64,000 nt of DNA from contig CAZCBN010000003.1 of NCBI GenBank assembly GCA_964496975.1, forward strand, positions 1-64,000, written 5' to 3'. This DNA comes from CAZCBN01 sp964496975. GTDB lineage: Bacteria > Planctomycetota > Phycisphaerae > Phycisphaerales > UBA1924. How positions within the stretch are numbered: the stretch's first letter is position 1; each line of letters begins with the position of its first letter. Of this stretch, positions 41,736 to 50,687 are shown piece by piece. The notes under the pieces were generated by a model. It ran no database searches and was not told the DNA's origin. It saw only the letters and a program-made list of their open reading frames with translations. The position numbers and the translations under genes are program-made.

Positions 41736-44644
41736 ACCCCGCGGGAGCGCACGCCGGCATGCCCACTGTCAGCGTCATCATCAACACGCGGAACGGCGAG
41801 GTCGACCTGCGCGCCGCGCTTGAGAGCCTGATGGCCCAGACCTTCACCGACTGGGAAGCCATCATCTGGGACGACGGCTCGACCGACGGCACGACGCGCA
41901 TCGCCGACGAGTACACCGACCCGCGCATCCGCCACTTCCGCCGGGCCGAGAGCGCCGGCCTCGGCCCCGCGCGGCAGTCCGCGATCGCGCACGCAACGGG
42001 CGAGTGGCTCGCCTTCCTTGATCAGGACGACGTTTGGACCGCCGACAAGCTCGAGCGGCAGATCGCCCTCGCGGGCGATGAACGCGTCGGCATCATCTAC
42101 GGCCGCGCGGTACGCCTCCGGGGCGAGCGCATCGGGCCCGACGCGGACCACGTCCACGAGCACGCCCCCCTGCCCGAGGGGCGGATCTTCGAGCGCCTGC
42201 TCACGCGCTCGTGCTTCATCACGATGAGCGCCGCGATGCTGCGCCGCGCCGCGGTGGAGGCGCTGGGCCCGCTGCCCGACGACATCGTCACCGCGCCCGA
42301 CTACCACTGGTTCCTCGGCGTCTCACGCACGAACATCGCCCGCGCGGTGCAGGACGTGGTCTGCCTGTACCGCGTGCACCGCGGCTCCATGACCACGGTC
42401 CACGCCGAGCGGCTGCACGGCGAGATCATCCGCCTCGTGGAGCGATGGGGCGTCGACCTCCCGCCGCGGCAGATCGAGCGCCGCCGAAGGGTGCACGAGA
42501 CGCTGATCGGGCTGAGCCGGGCGACCCGTGGCCGCGGGCCGGCGTCGGAAATCGCGTCCGGGCTCGCGCACATCGTGCGGCGTGGCTCGGTGGTCTATCT
42601 CATGCAACGGCCGTTCGTCCGCGCCGCCCGCTCGGCGCGCCGGGCCGTGGTGACCCCACGCTGGCGCCGCGATGAGCACATCACGAACGACGGCGCGCAC
42701 ACCGACGCCGTGCCCCGCGTCGCGGGCGTCCGCGTGAGCGAGCACAGCCCCGATCAGGCTGTGCGCTCGCTCGCGCGGTGTGTTGAGGCGCGCCGTCCCG
42801 CCGTGCTCAGCGCCGTCAACGCCTACGGCATCGCCCTCGCGCACCGGAACCCCGCGTACAAGGCCATGCTTAACTGCGCCACGATGCAGACGCCCGACGG
42901 CATGCCCGTGGTCTGGATGCTCCGCCTCACGGGCCACCCGAGCGCCCAGCGGGTCCACAACGATGATCTACTGCTCGAGTGCTGCGCCCGCTTCCCCGGC
43001 TGGCGCATCGCGCTCGTCGGCGGGCGCGAGAGCCAGCCCCAGGCCGTCGCTGCGGCGCTGCGCGAGCGCTTCCCCGGCGTGCGCGTCGTCGCCGAATGCC
43101 CAACACCCGTGCGGCCGGTGCCGCGCGCGCAGACCGAGGCCATCCTGCGCACGCTCCGCGATGCATCGCCCGACGTCATCTGGCTCGGCATGGGCACGCC
43201 CGCACAAGACGAATGGGCGGCTTCGGTGCGCGGCGGCCTGCCCGCGCCCGCGGTCGGCTGCGGGAGCCTCTTCGACTTGCTGAGCGGCCGCACCAGGCCC
43301 ACCCCGCGCTGGATGAAGTCGGCCGGTCTGCAGTGGCTCCACCGCCTCGGCCAAGAGCCGCGCCGCCTCTTCACCCGCTACGCCTCGTCCAACACCCGTT
43401 TCCTCGCCCTCGCCGCGAGGCAGCTCCTCGGCCCGCGCCGCGAGCCCGCAAGCACCCCCGAGTTCCCGCGCGTAGCGCTCGACAGGGCCGCGCCGCGCCC
43501 GGACCTCTCCGTCGTCATCGTCACGTACAACGCCAAGAGCCTGATCGACGACTGTCTGACCTCCCTGCGCACCGCCTGCGAGGGCCTGACCGCCGAGGTG
43601 TTTGTCGTCGACAGCGCCTCCCGCGACGGCACGGCACGCCACGTCCGCGAGCACCACCCGCACGTCCACGTCATCGAGAGCCCGCACAACCTCGGCTTTT
43701 CTGCGGGGAACAACGCCGCGCTGCCGAAGTGTCGCGGCCGCTTCGTCGCGCTCCTGAACCCCGACACCATCGTCGAGCCGGACGCGATGCGACGCCTCAT
43801 CAGCGAGCTCGAGGCCAACCCGCACCTCGGCGCCGTCGGCCCCAGGCTCATCCTCGCCGACGGCTCGACGCAGCTCGAGGTCGCCCGGCCGCTGCCCACG
43901 CTCGCCAACATCTGGCCCTGGCTCGCGCTCATCGACAAGCTGCACCACGCCGTGCGCGACCGCGGCGCCCGCACACCCTGCGACGCACCCCCGCCCCGCC
44001 CCCGCCTTCTGGACGGCTATTACCTCCTCGGCTGGGAGCGCGACCGCACGTGCGACATCCCGTGCCTCTCCGGCGCGTGCATGGTCATCCGCGGCGAGGC
44101 CGCGCGCCACGTCGGCCCGCTCGACGAAGCCTCCCCCATGTACCTCGACGACATCGATTACTGCAAGCGCCTCGGCGACGCCGGATGGACGCTGCGCTAC
44201 GTGCACGAAGCGCGCGTCACGCATCTCTGGGGCGCGAGCACCGCGCCCCTCCGCCGACAGGGCGACTTCTACGCCCTCGTCTGCCACGCCCTCTACCTCT
44301 ACTTCCGCAAGCACCGCGGACGCGCCGCAGCCGCCGCGTATGCGCTGCTCGCCCTCGCCGCCGCCGTCTTCCGCGCGCCGGTCTGCCTCGCGATGTCGCG
44401 CCTCGCCAAGGAACCCGCCCGCGCCGAGTGGCGCCGCCGGCTCGCCCTGACCGCCGGCCTCTTCCGATGGGCCGCGAGGCTTCGCAAACGAGCCCCGCGC
44501 TTCGGCTTCAAGTACGAGGCCGACGAGGCGGCCGCCAGCGCCGCGAAGCGCCGCGCCGGACCGTCGCCGGCACACGGCAAAGCCGGCGTTGAACCAAGCA
44601 TCAAGGCCAACACCGAAGCGACCACCGAAACCCAGCGCCCATGA
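41732..44644 (+). CDS. Three-domain glycosyltransferase: GT2 - WecG/TagA/CpsF - GT2
   Basis: This is a 970-residue single frame with three glycosyltransferase domains. Domain 1 (about 10-240) is GT2: TVSVIINTRNGEVDLRAAL, WDDGSTDGT, FLDQDDVW. Domain 2 (about 330-570) is WecG/TagA/CpsF (GT26): VRVSEHSPDQAV, TPDGMPVVWMLRL, RVHNDDLLLE, LGMGTPAQDEW and GCGSLFDLLSGR. Domain 3 (about 590-830) is a rhamnosyl-type GT2: LSVVIVTYNAKSLIDDCLTSL, NLGFSAGNNAALP, LLNPDTIVEPDA, YLDDIDYCKRLGDAG. A hydrophobic segment and basic tail end the protein. It may add two or three successive sugars. The start is a GTG at 41732 overlapping the previous stop; an ATG at 41759 is possible. Confidence 0.88.
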   Translation: MNPAGAHAGMPTVSVIINTRNGEVDLRAALESLMAQTFTDWEAIIWDDGSTDGTTRIADEYTDPRIRHFRRAESAGLGPARQSAIAHATGEWLAFLDQDDVWTADKLERQIALAGDERVGIIYGRAVRLRGERIGPDADHVHEHAPLPEGRIFERLLTRSCFITMSAAMLRRAAVEALGPLPDDIVTAPDYHWFLGVSRTNIARAVQDVVCLYRVHRGSMTTVHAERLHGEIIRLVERWGVDLPPRQIERRRRVHETLIGLSRATRGRGPASEIASGLAHIVRRGSVVYLMQRPFVRAARSARRAVVTPRWRRDEHITNDGAHTDAVPRVAGVRVSEHSPDQAVRSLARCVEARRPAVLSAVNAYGIALAHRNPAYKAMLNCATMQTPDGMPVVWMLRLTGHPSAQRVHNDDLLLECCARFPGWRIALVGGRESQPQAVAAALRERFPGVRVVAECPTPVRPVPRAQTEAILRTLRDASPDVIWLGMGTPAQDEWAASVRGGLPAPAVGCGSLFDLLSGRTRPTPRWMKSAGLQWLHRLGQEPRRLFTRYASSNTRFLALAARQLLGPRREPASTPEFPRVALDRAAPRPDLSVVIVTYNAKSLIDDCLTSLRTACEGLTAEVFVVDSASRDGTARHVREHHPHVHVIESPHNLGFSAGNNAALPKCRGRFVALLNPDTIVEPDAMRRLISELEANPHLGAVGPRLILADGSTQLEVARPLPTLANIWPWLALIDKLHHAVRDRGARTPCDAPPPRPRLLDGYYLLGWERDRTCDIPCLSGACMVIRGEAARHVGPLDEASPMYLDDIDYCKRLGDAGWTLRYVHEARVTHLWGASTAPLRRQGDFYALVCHALYLYFRKHRGRAAAAAYALLALAAAVFRAPVCLAMSRLAKEPARAEWRRRLALTAGLFRWAARLRKRAPRFGFKYEADEAAASAAKRRAGPSPAHGKAGVEPSIKANTEATTETQRP

Positions 44645-45816
44645 AAGTCCTTCACGCCTACAACGCCCCGCGCACCGGCGGCGGCTCCCTCGCCGCCACA
44701 CGCATGACCATCGCCGAGCTCCGCCGGCGCGGCCTCACCGTTGAGGAGTTCGTCCGCGACAGCGCCCTCATCCCCCCCACCGTCGCCGGCCGCATCGCCA
44801 CCGCGCACGCCGGCCTTACCGGCGGCACCGCCCCGGCGCAGTTCGCCCGCGCGCTCGACCGTTTCGCGCCCGACCTTGTCCACATCAACGAGCTTTTCCC
44901 CCTCATCACCCCGCGCATCCTGCCGCTCTGCACGGCCCGCCGCATCCCGGTCGTCATGAGCGTGGACGACTTCCACCTCACCTGCCCCGCGCGCACCCAC
45001 TTCCGAAACGGCGCCGTCTGCGACGACGGCCTCGGCGGCCGCGAGCTCAACGCCATCCGCCACAACTGCAAGTCAAACCTCGCCGAGAGCGCCGTCGCCG
45101 CCCTGTACAACCGCGGCTTCCGCCTTCGTAACGACTACCCCGCGCACGTCGCCCACTTCGTCACGCCCGCCCCGTTCGTGCGTGACTGGATCGTCCGAAA
45201 CGTCCCCCTGCCCGCGCACCGCGTCAGCGTCATCCACCTGCCCGTGGACATCCCGCCCGACGCGGCCGACCCGACCGCGGGACGTTACGCGGCCTTCGCC
45301 GGCCGCATGGTGCCCGAGAAGGGCATCGACCTCTTCGTCCGCGCGATCGAGAAGCTGAAGATCCCCGCCCGCTTCGCCCGCGCCGCGAACTTCTTCCAGA
45401 CCGTCGAGTTGCCCGCGTGGGCCGAGCTCGTCATCCCCGCGAACCGCGCCGAGCTCGCCCAGTTCTACAGGGGCGCCCGCCTGCTCGCCATGCCAAGCCG
45501 CTGGTTCGAGACCTTCGGCCTCGTGGGCGCTGAGGCTATGAGCCACGGCATCCCCATCGTCGTCCCGCGGCTCGGCGCCGTCGGCCAACTCGTCGAGCAC
45601 GGCGTCCAAGGCCTCACGTTTGAGGCCAACAACGCCGACGACCTCGCCGAGCAGATCCATCACCTCTGGACCAACGACGACGACTGCCGACGCATGGGCG
45701 CCGACGCCCGCCGCCGCGCGGCCGGAGAGTGGTCCCTCGAGCGCCACGGCGAGCTCATGGTGCGGCTCTATGAAAAGGTGCTCGCCGCGTCGGCCCCTGC
45801 CGCGACCGACGCCTGA
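44641..45816 (+). CDS. Glycosyltransferase family 4 protein
   Basis: This is a 391-residue GT-B enzyme. It starts MKVLHAYNAPRTGGGSLAAT, has PVVMSVDDFHLTCPARTHF in the acceptor half, a donor half with YAAFAGRMVPEKGIDLFVRAI, and the E-x7-E motif in WFETFGLVGAEAMSHGIPIVVP. It is likely a retaining transferase of the cytoplasmic face. The ATG at 44641 overlaps the previous stop (ATGA), making this the last gene of the rightward glycan transcript. Its 3' end overlaps the opposite-strand sugar transferase gene by 49 bases. Confidence 0.88.
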   Translation: MKVLHAYNAPRTGGGSLAATRMTIAELRRRGLTVEEFVRDSALIPPTVAGRIATAHAGLTGGTAPAQFARALDRFAPDLVHINELFPLITPRILPLCTARRIPVVMSVDDFHLTCPARTHFRNGAVCDDGLGGRELNAIRHNCKSNLAESAVAALYNRGFRLRNDYPAHVAHFVTPAPFVRDWIVRNVPLPAHRVSVIHLPVDIPPDAADPTAGRYAAFAGRMVPEKGIDLFVRAIEKLKIPARFARAANFFQTVELPAWAELVIPANRAELAQFYRGARLLAMPSRWFETFGLVGAEAMSHGIPIVVPRLGAVGQLVEHGVQGLTFEANNADDLAEQIHHLWTNDDDCRRMGADARRRAAGEWSLERHGELMVRLYEKVLAASAPAATDA

Positions 45817-47831
45817 GCCGAACGGCCCGCGTCCGCCCGGCCCGCACCCGCCCGGCCCGCACCCGCCCGGCCCGCACCGGCCCGATCCGCACCGGCTCGA
45901 TCCGCACCGGCCCGATCCGTACCGGCTCGACCCAGCGCCCCGCGGCCCAGTTCATCGCGCCGCCGCACGCATCCCCACACCATCACGAGCGTGCGCACGA
46001 GGATCTGCGCGTCAAGCCAGAACGTGCGCCGCGTCACGTACTCGATGTCGTGGTGAATCCAGTCGGCGAAGCTCAGATGGCTCCGCCCGTCCACCTGCCA
46101 AAGGCCCGTGATCCCGGGCCGCACACGCAGGCGGATGTCGCGCCACGCCCCCACCGCGCTCATCTCCCGCTCGGCCAGCGGACGCGGCCCGACAAGGCTC
46201 ATCTCACCCCGAAGCACGTTGATCAACTGCGGCAACTCGTCGATGCACGACCGCCGCAGGAAAGCGCCGACGCGCGTCACCCGCGGGTCGCGCTCCATCT
46301 TGAACATGGGCCCGTCCACCTCGTTCGCGGCGCGCAGCGCGTCCTGCAGCCCCTCCGCGTTCGCGACCATCGTGCGAAGCTTGTACATCGTGAAGGGCCG
46401 GCCGCCGCGGCCGCAACGCGTCTGGCGGAACAACGCCGGCCCCGCAGAATCCAGCCGCACCGCCACGCCGGCCGCGAGCAACACCGGCAACGACAGCACG
46501 AGCAGCGCCGCCGCACCGACAACATCCAGCGTCCGCTTCGCCGCGGCGTCCACACGCCTTGACCACGCGCCCCCGTGTTCCGCGCAGCACAGCACGCCCG
46601 CATCCCCCGCGTCGCCCACCACGCGGGCCGATGGCCGTCGCCGACCGACAAGCCTGCCCAACCGACCGCCCACCCGGCCACCCAACCGACCATCCAGTCG
46701 TCCCGCTGGCACCATCACGTTCGACGCCGCCCCCGCGAGCCGGCGCGAGCGGTAGAGCGACCGCGACAGCACAATCGCGCCCTCAACCACCATCCCCGGC
46801 GGCACCACCGCACCCTCGACCAGCGTTGAGTCGCGCACGTCCGCGTCGTCCCCAACGCGCACGCCGTCCCACAGCACGCTGCGGATCACCCGGGCCCCGC
46901 GACCGATCACGCACCCCGCGCCGATGGACGTGGGCCCCTCCACCACCGCCCCCTGCTCCACGCGCGCCCCCGCCCCGAGCGCCACGCGACCAACCAGCAC
47001 GGCCCCATCGTCCACAACCGCCGTCGACGAAACCAATCCCGCACAAGCACCCGCGCTTCCGTCGGGCTCGCCCAACGCCGCGGGCGAAGCCTCCTCCGAC
47101 ATCCGCGACAGCAGCCGCCGGTGCGCCTCGTGATACCCATCGCGCGCGCCGCGCACCGACACGCCCGCGTCCACCTCAAACCGCCGGATGTCCCCGCCGC
47201 GCGCCGCCAGCTCCGGCAGCACCTGCTCGTCAAGGCTGCAATACCCCGTCGCCGGAATCGCCGCGAGCGCCCGCGGCCCGAGCACCCAGAGCCCCGCGGG
47301 CCGCTCGCCCGCGCTCCCGTCGCGGGTCACCGCGACGACCGCGTCCGCGCGCGCATCCCATTGAGACGCCGCGTCCGCGTCCCATCCGCCCGCCTCACTC
47401 CCAAGCGACGCGCCCACGACCACCAGCACCCGCTCGTCCGCGCCAAACGGCGCGAGCGCGCGCACCGCGCCCGCCGTTCCCGCGGGTCGATCTTCCAGCG
47501 CAAGCTCCAGCGTCACACCCGCCGCCCGCGCCGCGTCGACCAACGACGCCGCCATCCCCGGCTCCACCGCTCTGGGGCACGACAGCACCGCCGACTCAAT
47601 GCCCCACCCGCGCAGCGTGCGCAGCAGCGACACCACAATCGGGGCCTCGCCCAGCGGCCACAGATGACGCGGCTTCAGCATCGAAAGTGGGCAGAGCACC
47701 GTGCCAGGGCCAGCGCCGAGGATGACCGCGCGCCGCACGGCACCCGCCGGCACGCGCACCTCGATCGGCGCGGCGCCGAGCACCGACGACAGCACGCCGC
47801 GGCGGCTGATTTCGCGATCTAAAACCCCCAT
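45768..47831 (-). CDS. Fusion of nucleotidyltransferase-like domain, hexapeptide helix and initiating sugar-phosphate transferase
   Basis: This is a 687-residue protein. Residues about 30-250 resemble sugar nucleotidyltransferases (AVILGAGPGTVLCPL, MLKPRHLWPLG) but lack the signature Arg and the later metal Asp, so this part may be inactive. Residues about 265-350 are hexapeptide beta-helix turns (SSTAVVDDGAVLVGRVALG and on). Residues about 425-620 are a bacterial sugar transferase with a membrane helix: KRTLDVVGAAALLVLSLPVL, PFTMYKLRTM, SCIDELPQLINVLRGEMSLVGPRP, RPGITGLWQV. That domain puts the first sugar phosphate on undecaprenyl phosphate. A Gly-Arg-Leu repeat linker and a 40-residue Ala/Gly/Arg repeat tail are encoded by tandem repeats. 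The start at 47831 removes low-complexity upstream sequence. Confidence 0.87.
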   Translation of the reverse strand: MGVLDREISRRGVLSSVLGAAPIEVRVPAGAVRRAVILGAGPGTVLCPLSMLKPRHLWPLGEAPIVVSLLRTLRGWGIESAVLSCPRAVEPGMAASLVDAARAAGVTLELALEDRPAGTAGAVRALAPFGADERVLVVVGASLGSEAGGWDADAASQWDARADAVVAVTRDGSAGERPAGLWVLGPRALAAIPATGYCSLDEQVLPELAARGGDIRRFEVDAGVSVRGARDGYHEAHRRLLSRMSEEASPAALGEPDGSAGACAGLVSSTAVVDDGAVLVGRVALGAGARVEQGAVVEGPTSIGAGCVIGRGARVIRSVLWDGVRVGDDADVRDSTLVEGAVVPPGMVVEGAIVLSRSLYRSRRLAGAASNVMVPAGRLDGRLGGRVGGRLGRLVGRRRPSARVVGDAGDAGVLCCAEHGGAWSRRVDAAAKRTLDVVGAAALLVLSLPVLLAAGVAVRLDSAGPALFRQTRCGRGGRPFTMYKLRTMVANAEGLQDALRAANEVDGPMFKMERDPRVTRVGAFLRRSCIDELPQLINVLRGEMSLVGPRPLAEREMSAVGAWRDIRLRVRPGITGLWQVDGRSHLSFADWIHHDIEYVTRRTFWLDAQILVRTLVMVWGCVRRRDELGRGALGRAGTDRAGADRAGADRAGAGRAGAGRAGAGRADAGRSAQASVAAGADAASTFS
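45822..45932. repeat. 15-base tandem repeat in the 3' end of the sugar transferase gene
   Basis: About seven diverged copies of a 15-base unit (for example CGGCCCGCACCCGCC) code a pentapeptide repeat (Ala-Gly-Arg/Asp-Arg-Ala type) in the last part of the leftward sugar transferase. It begins six bases beyond the stop of the convergent GT4 gene. Confidence 0.85.
46646..46702. repeat. 12-base-type repeat coding a Gly-Arg-Leu linker
   Basis: Diverged copies of CCGACCGCCCAC-like units on the + strand code Gly-Gly-Arg-Leu and Asp-Gly-Arg-Leu repeats between the hexapeptide and transferase domains. They are related in sequence to the repeat at 32864-32899. Confidence 0.75.
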
Positions 47832-48116
47832 GCGAGCAAGCCCCGATCTTGCCGTGCCTCCGAACTGGCCGAGTATACCGGCACTTCTTCCGCATCCCAG
47901 CGGGAAATCGCCGGCAATTCCACGTCCGCGCCCGCACATTCGGGCGCGGCGCGCGCAGGCACGCAACGTCCGGCAACCCGCGTCCAGAACACGCCGCGCC
48001 GGATGCGCGGGCTGCAAGCGCTTTCCGCGTGCACGCCCTTCCGCTTCGCTCATGGCGCAACGCCGCACCACCGATACCGCCGGCGCCGCACGCACCGCCT
48101 GCCACGGAACCCAAAC

Positions 48117-48353
48117 ATGAACCGTTCCACGACCGGCCGCCTCCCCGGCCTCCTGATCCTCGACGCCTCAATGCCGGTGGCCGAGGCGGCGCAGCACCTG
48201 CGCGACGGCGACTGCGGCTGGGCCTGCGTCCACGACGGGAGCCGGGTGCTCGGGACGGTGGACCTTGACGCCCTCGCGGGGCACGATGGCGTGCGCACCC
48301 TGGGCGAGGTTCTCGGTCGCAGCCCGACGCCCGTGCTCCGCTGGGTTGCCTGA
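48117..48353 (+). CDS. Small CBS-domain-like hypothetical protein
   Basis: This is a 78-residue frame starting MNRSTTGRLPGLLILDASMP. The core SMPVAEAAQHLRDGDCGWACVHDGSRVLGTVDLDALAG resembles half a CBS pair (a ligand-sensing module that usually occurs twice). There is only a weak ribosome site (GGAA). It sits between the divergent sugar transferase and rfbA, about 90 bases before rfbA, and may be co-transcribed with the rhamnose genes. Function unknown; it could also be a chance frame. Confidence 0.5.
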   Translation: MNRSTTGRLPGLLILDASMPVAEAAQHLRDGDCGWACVHDGSRVLGTVDLDALAGHDGVRTLGEVLGRSPTPVLRWVA

Positions 48354-48445
48354 GGCCCCGGCGCGTTTCACGCGACGCCCCGCCGGGCTTTCGGTATCGT
48401 TTGGTCGGGGCCGAGGCGACGCCGCGGCCCGCGAAGGACCGAGCG

Positions 48446-49186
48446 ATGAAGGGCATCATCCTGGCGGGCGGGCTGGGCACACGCCTGAGGCCGCTGACGC
48501 TCGTAACCAACAAGCACCTGCTGCCGGTGTACGACCGGCCGATGGTTTACTACCCCATCCAGTGCCTGCTGAACGCGGGCATTTCTGACATGCTCATCGT
48601 GACCGGCGGCGACCACGCGGGCGACTTTCTGAAGCTGCTCCGCAACGGCAAGCACCTGGGCATCAAGCACCTCGAGTACGCGTACCAGGAGGGCGAGGGC
48701 GGCATCGCCGACGCGCTGAAGCTTGCCGAGGACTTCGCCGACGGCGACAAGGTCTGCGTCGTGCTGGGCGACAACATCATCGAGCGCAACGTCGCCGCCG
48801 CGGCGGATGCGTTCCGCGCGCAGCCCAGCGGGGCGCGGCTCTTGCTGAAGGCCGTGCCGGACCCGCAGCGCTTCGGCGTCGCTCGGTTCGAGGGCACCGG
48901 CCCGCCGCGTCGCATCGCGGAGATCATCGAGAAACCGCAGTCGCCGCCCAGCGAGATGGCCGTGACGGGCATCTACTTTTATGACGCGGGCGTGTTCGAC
49001 ATCTGCCGCACGCTGAAGCCCTCGGGCCGCGGCGAGCTGGAGATCACCGACGTGAACAACCACTACCTGCGCCGGGGCGACCTCACGTGGTCCGAGCTGG
49101 ACGGCTGGTGGACCGACGCGGGCACGCACGAGAGCCTCTTCCGCGCCGCGCGCCTCGTCGTCGAGGGCGGGGCGAACAAGGCATAG
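48446..49186 (+). CDS. rfbA: Glucose-1-phosphate thymidylyltransferase
   Basis: This is a 246-residue enzyme for the first step of dTDP-rhamnose synthesis, joining glucose-1-phosphate and dTTP. Seen are MKGIILAGGLGTRLRPLT, NKHLLPVYDRPMVYYPI, VVLGDNIIERN, RFGVARFEG, IEKPQSPPSEMAVTGIYFYD and ELEITDVNNHYLRRGDL. It is of the shorter form, lacking the last 45 or so residues of the E. coli enzyme. The ATG at 48446 has GGACCGA-type sequence upstream. The three partner genes follow directly. Confidence 0.93.
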   Translation: MKGIILAGGLGTRLRPLTLVTNKHLLPVYDRPMVYYPIQCLLNAGISDMLIVTGGDHAGDFLKLLRNGKHLGIKHLEYAYQEGEGGIADALKLAEDFADGDKVCVVLGDNIIERNVAAAADAFRAQPSGARLLLKAVPDPQRFGVARFEGTGPPRRIAEIIEKPQSPPSEMAVTGIYFYDAGVFDICRTLKPSGRGELEITDVNNHYLRRGDLTWSELDGWWTDAGTHESLFRAARLVVEGGANKA

Positions 49187-49194
49187 GGCCCGCC

Positions 49195-49791
49195 ATGCAC
49201 GCTGAACCCGTCGGCATCGAAGGACTGCTGCTCTGCACGCCGCGCGTGTTCGGCGACGAGCGCGGCTTTCTCTTCGAGAGCTATTCGCACGGGGCGATGG
49301 CCCGCCTCGGCATCGCCTGCGACTTTGTGCAGGACAACCACAGCCTCTCCGCCCCCGCGGGCGTCGTGCGCGGGCTGCACTTTCAGCGACCGCCGTTCGC
49401 GCAGGCCAAGCTCGTGCGCTGCGTCCGCGGCAGCGTGTACGACGTCGCGGTGGACATCCGCCCCGGCTCGCCGACCTTCGGCCGGCACTACGCGTGCGTC
49501 CTCTCCGCGGAGAACAAGCGCATGCTGTTCATCCCCGAGGGCTTCGCGCACGGCTTCGCCACGCTCGAGCCGATGGCCGAGGTGCTGTACAAGTGCTCCG
49601 CGCCCTACCACCCCGCGAGCGAGGCGGGCGTGGTATGGAACGACCCAGCCCTGGCGATCGACTGGTCGGCCGCGCTGCCCGCGGGCGGGCCGGAGCCGGT
49701 GCTCTCCGCCAAGGACCGCGCGCTGCCCAGGCTCAGAGACATCGTGGCCTCACTGGGCGCTGACAAGGCCGGCGCTGGGGTGCGGGCATGA
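49195..49791 (+). CDS. rfbC: dTDP-4-dehydrorhamnose 3,5-epimerase
   Basis: This is a 198-residue RmlC cupin. It carries FGDERGFLFESYSH, the catalytic-His block APAGVVRGLHFQRPP, KLVRCVRGSVYDVAVDIRPGSPTFG, and FIPEGFAHGFATLEPMAEVLYKCS. It epimerises the dehydratase product at C3 and C5. It starts eight bases after rfbA and overlaps rfbD by four bases (ATGA). Confidence 0.94.
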   Translation: MHAEPVGIEGLLLCTPRVFGDERGFLFESYSHGAMARLGIACDFVQDNHSLSAPAGVVRGLHFQRPPFAQAKLVRCVRGSVYDVAVDIRPGSPTFGRHYACVLSAENKRMLFIPEGFAHGFATLEPMAEVLYKCSAPYHPASEAGVVWNDPALAIDWSAALPAGGPEPVLSAKDRALPRLRDIVASLGADKAGAGVRA

Positions 49792-50687
49792 CGGCGTCGC
49801 CGGCCGACACGGCTTCGTGGCGCGTGCTCATCACCGGCGCACGCGGGCAGGTGGGCCGCGCGTGGCTTGAGCTTGCCTCGTCCCTCGGCCTTCACCACCA
49901 CGGCATCGACGCGGACGACCTCGACCTTTCGAGGCCCGAGCTCGTTACGGGCGACCTCGTGCGAGGCTTCACGCACGTGGTTCACACCGCGGCGTGGACC
50001 GATGTGGACGGCGCCGAGCAGCGCGAGGCCGAGGCGACGCGCGTGAATGGTGATGCCGTCGCCGCGCTGGCCCGCGTGTGCGCCGCCGCGGGCTGCACGC
50101 TGCTGCACTACAGCACGGACTATGTCTTCGACGCGCCGGCGGGCACGCCCATCCCCGTGGACGCCGAGCCAGCGCCGCTCAACGCCTACGGCCGCGGCAA
50201 GCTGGCGGGCGAGCGCGCCCTGTGCGCATCGCCGTGCCGGTGGCTGCTGGTGCGCACGAGCTGGGTGTACGCGCCGTGGGGGCGGAACTTTGTCCGCACC
50301 ATGCTCTCGCTCGCGGCGAGCCGCCCCGTTCTCCGCGTCGTGAACGACCAGCACGGCACGCCGACGAGCGCCGAGCACCTCGCCCGCTGCTCGCTCGCGC
50401 TGCTGCGGCTCGGGGCCCTGGGCGTGCACCACGTGACCGACGGCGGCGTGTGCTCGTGGCACGACCTCGCGCAGCACGTGCTCGCCGCGGCGGCGCCGGG
50501 TGTGCGCGTCGAGCCCTGCGCGACGGAAGACTTTCCAAGGCCCGCGCGGCGGCCGCGCTGGTCGTGCCTTGATGTCTCCGCGACCGAGCGGCTGCTCGGC
50601 CCCATGCCGGGCTGGCGCCGCAACGTGGACGAGGTGCTCCGCCGCATGCCCGACGCCGCCGCGCTGCCCGCGGGAGGCTCCGCATGA
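49788..50687 (+). CDS. rfbD: dTDP-4-dehydrorhamnose reductase
   Basis: This is a 299-residue SDR of the RmlD type: VLITGARGQVGRAWLELA, HTAAWTDVDGAEQREAEATRVNGDAV, HYSTDYVFDAPAGTP and the YGRGKLAGERAL active site (Tyr and Lys). It reduces dTDP-4-dehydrorhamnose with NAD(P)H to dTDP-rhamnose. It overlaps both rfbC and rfbB by four bases, so the four genes form one operon. Confidence 0.94.
   Translation: MTASPADTASWRVLITGARGQVGRAWLELASSLGLHHHGIDADDLDLSRPELVTGDLVRGFTHVVHTAAWTDVDGAEQREAEATRVNGDAVAALARVCAAAGCTLLHYSTDYVFDAPAGTPIPVDAEPAPLNAYGRGKLAGERALCASPCRWLLVRTSWVYAPWGRNFVRTMLSLAASRPVLRVVNDQHGTPTSAEHLARCSLALLRLGALGVHHVTDGGVCSWHDLAQHVLAAAAPGVRVEPCATEDFPRPARRPRWSCLDVSATERLLGPMPGWRRNVDEVLRRMPDAAALPAGGSA

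Noticed and set aside
45822..45932. Possible CRISPR array
   Set aside because: The 15-base copies are directly adjacent without spacers and are in frame within a coding region.
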